Shown here: positions 62,181 to 64,000 of the stretch, in pieces
Numbering within the stretch: position 1 is the first letter of the stretch
How the letters are laid out: each line of letters begins with the position of its first letter
Source of the DNA: Kitagawia praeruptora
Taxonomy: Eukaryota > Streptophyta > Magnoliopsida > Apiales > Apiaceae
Reading direction: 5' to 3'
Assembly: GCA_037693485.1 (NCBI GenBank)
Contig: CM075348.1
Location: 8,538,501 to 8,602,500 of the forward strand
DNA length: 64,000 nucleotides
Made by a program: the position numbers and the translations under genes
Notes under the pieces: model-generated
Told to the model about the DNA's origin: nothing
Databases searched by the model: none
Seen by the model: the letters and a program-made list of their open reading frames with translations, nothing else

Positions 62181-64000
62181 ATGTCTTCTGATTCAACACA
62201 TTCTGACCACCTCTCTTCCGTAAAACCTGTTTTTGTCGCATCTGTAGGTAATAGAACTAGGTCTAGGGTCTTGATTCCCAACACTGGTGATCCTCAAGAT
62301 ATTTTGATGAAACCTCCAAATGCTATTGATCCCTTAAAGCCTTTAAGCTTAATCGATTTAGGAGATGACTGGTCTGATAATGAAGAGGTATCAAAACCTG
62401 AATTTGAACCTGAGTCCTTCCTAGAACCCGACTTTCAAAGTGAGATATCTGTAGGAAGAGAACCATTCAAACAAGAGATTGTCCCTTTTTGTGAAAAATC
62501 TGATTCTATCATGACCTCAGTTAAACTGGAAAGACTATTCGAGGAATGTCACCGCCCTGTCTGTAAGATAACAGTCCCAGAACCTGGTGAGAGAGCTCAC
62601 AGGTTTGATTTGAAAATCCCAAAACAAGGTATCCCCCATGCTGTCATATCTGCCGCTTTCCTGAGGGTAGGTGTTTCCATGCCTCTTCATCCTTTCTTAC
62701 GAGAGGTTCTTGACTTTTATCAATTAGCACCAATGCAACTCACCCCTAATTCTTATCGGTTAGCCATCAGCACTTTTATACTATATTCCAGCAAGTTTAC
62801 AGTTCCTTTGACAGCCCCTGAATTGGGCTATTTCTTCAGACTGAAAGACACTGGAAGAAATTCTGGTTGTTTTTACCTTTCGGCCTGGCCTTGTCACCAG
62901 GGTCAGTGCATAAAAAATGTTAAGCAAAACTTTGAACAATGGTCGGAACAGTTTCTTTATTGCTATGACTGCCCCTACGTTAGATACGAGTTTAATTGTC
63001 GTCCCAATATCCCTAAGCAAACCGTTCTTACGGGAGTCTGCTTGGAAAGAGCAACTAAGATTTTGAAACTATCAGCCTCCACTAGAGATTGTCTGGTCTT
63101 GATGACCCCTGATAACTTGATGACTTTAGGCTTTATTCCTTCAACTTCTGGTAGGAGTTTCTTTATATTTGTGCAATTTCATTTGCTCACTTCATATATA
63201 TATCTCTAACCTTAACCTTCTAACTTATGCAGATATGGCTCCAAAAGTTCCTTCATTTATAAAGAGATCTAAAAACGTGGAAGAAATTTTCAAGGTTGAA
63301 GACAGTGTAAAGGAGGTTCCGCTTGATGCAACTCCAATTAACCAAGTTCCAACCCCTGTATCCGTCCAGACTCAACCATCAGGTTCTTCGAAACGCAAAT
63401 TGGCTCAGACCACACTTGACTTATCAGGGAGCTCTCAGACTAGATCCATGAGGAAGAACAAAGCTGTGAAGACTGAACCTACCGCTGCTCAGAACCAGTT
63501 TAAGGACTTGATTGACACTCATGTTCCTGCTGAGACTATTACTGGCTGGTCGAAAATGGACTCTACTGAAGCTTTGGAAGCTATGAGGTTCTCTGCGGCC
63601 CAGAACGCCTTTTTTACTCTTAGATTCTGTGATGACTTTGCCTTGAAGATCCAATATGACCTCAGGTTACAAGGGGAAATCTCGAAGCTCAAAGAGGAGC
63701 TGGTTGCTAAAGAGGAGAGTGTGAATGTTGCCACTGCTGCGGTAAGGAGGGCTAAAGCTGTTGAAACCTCGTTGAAGAATAGCAAGGATGAACTTCAAGA
63801 ACAGGTCAAGATCCTTAGGGACGAGAAACTGTCGATGTTGGAAAGAACCAATGAACTGGAAGCCCAAGTGGATGCCTTGAATGCTGCTGCTGAAGTTGTG
63901 AAGTCATCCATACTTATCAAGGAGAAGGCCAGATACGATGAAGGCTATGATGAAGGTATTAATGACTACATACGTTCCACATGGGAGAAGATGCCCAATA
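62181..64000 (+). CDS. Antisense accessory protein of second Tat-type element (partial at window end)
   Basis: Exon 1 is 62181-63150 (970 nt). Exon 2 starts at 63233 after a GT-AG intron of 82 bp (TCTG|GTAGGAG ... TTATGCAG|ATATGG) in phase 1, and stays open to the window edge. The acidic N-terminus is followed by the same core as the antisense gene at 56032: MPLHPFLREVLDFYQLAPMQ, LTPNSYRLAISTFILY, GCFYLSAWPCHQG. Exon 2 gives DMAPKVPSFIKRSK, a linker and a coiled coil (EISKLKEELVAKEESVN onward). Intron position and phase match the first copy, so exon structure is conserved between diverged elements. The 3' end is outside the window. Confidence 0.85.

Larger units (their letters stand above)
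60256..64000 (-). mobile_element. 3' part of a second Tat-type Gypsy element, minus strand
   Basis: The 3' LTR (60256-61122) and PPT are followed by an antisense gene on the plus strand. Pol and the 5' LTR would lie to the right of the window. LTR ends TGTTGATG...CACAACA, the shared TATA block and the shared PPT form place it in the same group as the element at 45188, though the LTRs are too diverged to be the same family. The 5 bases before the LTR (TTTGC) are the candidate TSD to look for beyond the far end. Confidence 0.8.

Noticed and set aside
1..64000. CRISPR arrays, bacterial operons, rRNA genes, organelle inserts
   Set aside because: No regularly spaced repeats with unique spacers, no prokaryotic gene structure and no rRNA-like sequence were seen. 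The DNA is plant nuclear.

Overview
This is nuclear DNA of a flowering plant. Two intron-containing genes have clear plant orthologues: the peroxisomal import receptor PEX5 and a lipase-like alpha/beta hydrolase of the Arabidopsis At4g10955 type. The rest is mostly LTR retrotransposons, hAT and Helitron derivatives, MITEs and microsatellites. A repeat-rich eudicot is the safest reading. An asterid is possible from the type of accessory ORF in the SIRE-like element, but that is inference.

Layout. 1-5148: right-hand part of a minus-strand Ty1/Copia element whose gag-to-RT segment is inverted and flanked by two pairs of near-identical inverted duplications. 5149-6280: CT-rich tract and a MITE. 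6281-16749: PEX5, minus strand, 15 coding exons, 743 aa, reading frame intact across all splice junctions. 17567-19189: hydrolase, minus strand, two coding exons, 342 aa. 20050-21079: AT-rich spacer. 21080-36502: a complete 15.4 kb SIRE/Maximus-like Copia element on the minus strand, with LTRs of about 1.29 kb, gag, pol with one nonsense codon, and about 6.5 kb of broken accessory ORFs after pol. It carries two later hAT insertions with perfect 8-bp target duplications. 37429-39360: Helitron-like element holding tetranucleotide arrays and about 230-bp tandem repeats. 40566-42650: small unrecognised gene with a leader intron and a related downstream fragment. 43981-45156: Stowaway MITE, a second MITE-like element and a small Helitron. 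45188-57320: a young, apparently intact Ty3/Gypsy element of the Tat type with perfect TSD, a 2129-aa gag-pol, a tandem array of covarying hairpins and an antisense two-exon gene. 58223-59183: TIR element. 60256-64000: 3' end of a second, minus-strand Tat-type element whose antisense gene (plus strand) runs off the window.

Most notable: (1) the Copia inversion has the geometry expected of staggered-break or template-switch inversion; (2) both Tat elements carry a homologous gene in antisense to pol, each with its own TATA box, leader intron and one coding intron at the same phase; (3) the Tat 3' region holds nine 15-nt hairpins whose stem changes are compensated on both sides; (4) the SIRE LTR U3 is packed with TTCnnGAA palindromes resembling heat-shock-element cores; (5) PEX5 has a GC-AG intron.

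All coordinates and splice sites were derived by reading the sequence. No database search was run, so family names rest on remembered motifs.
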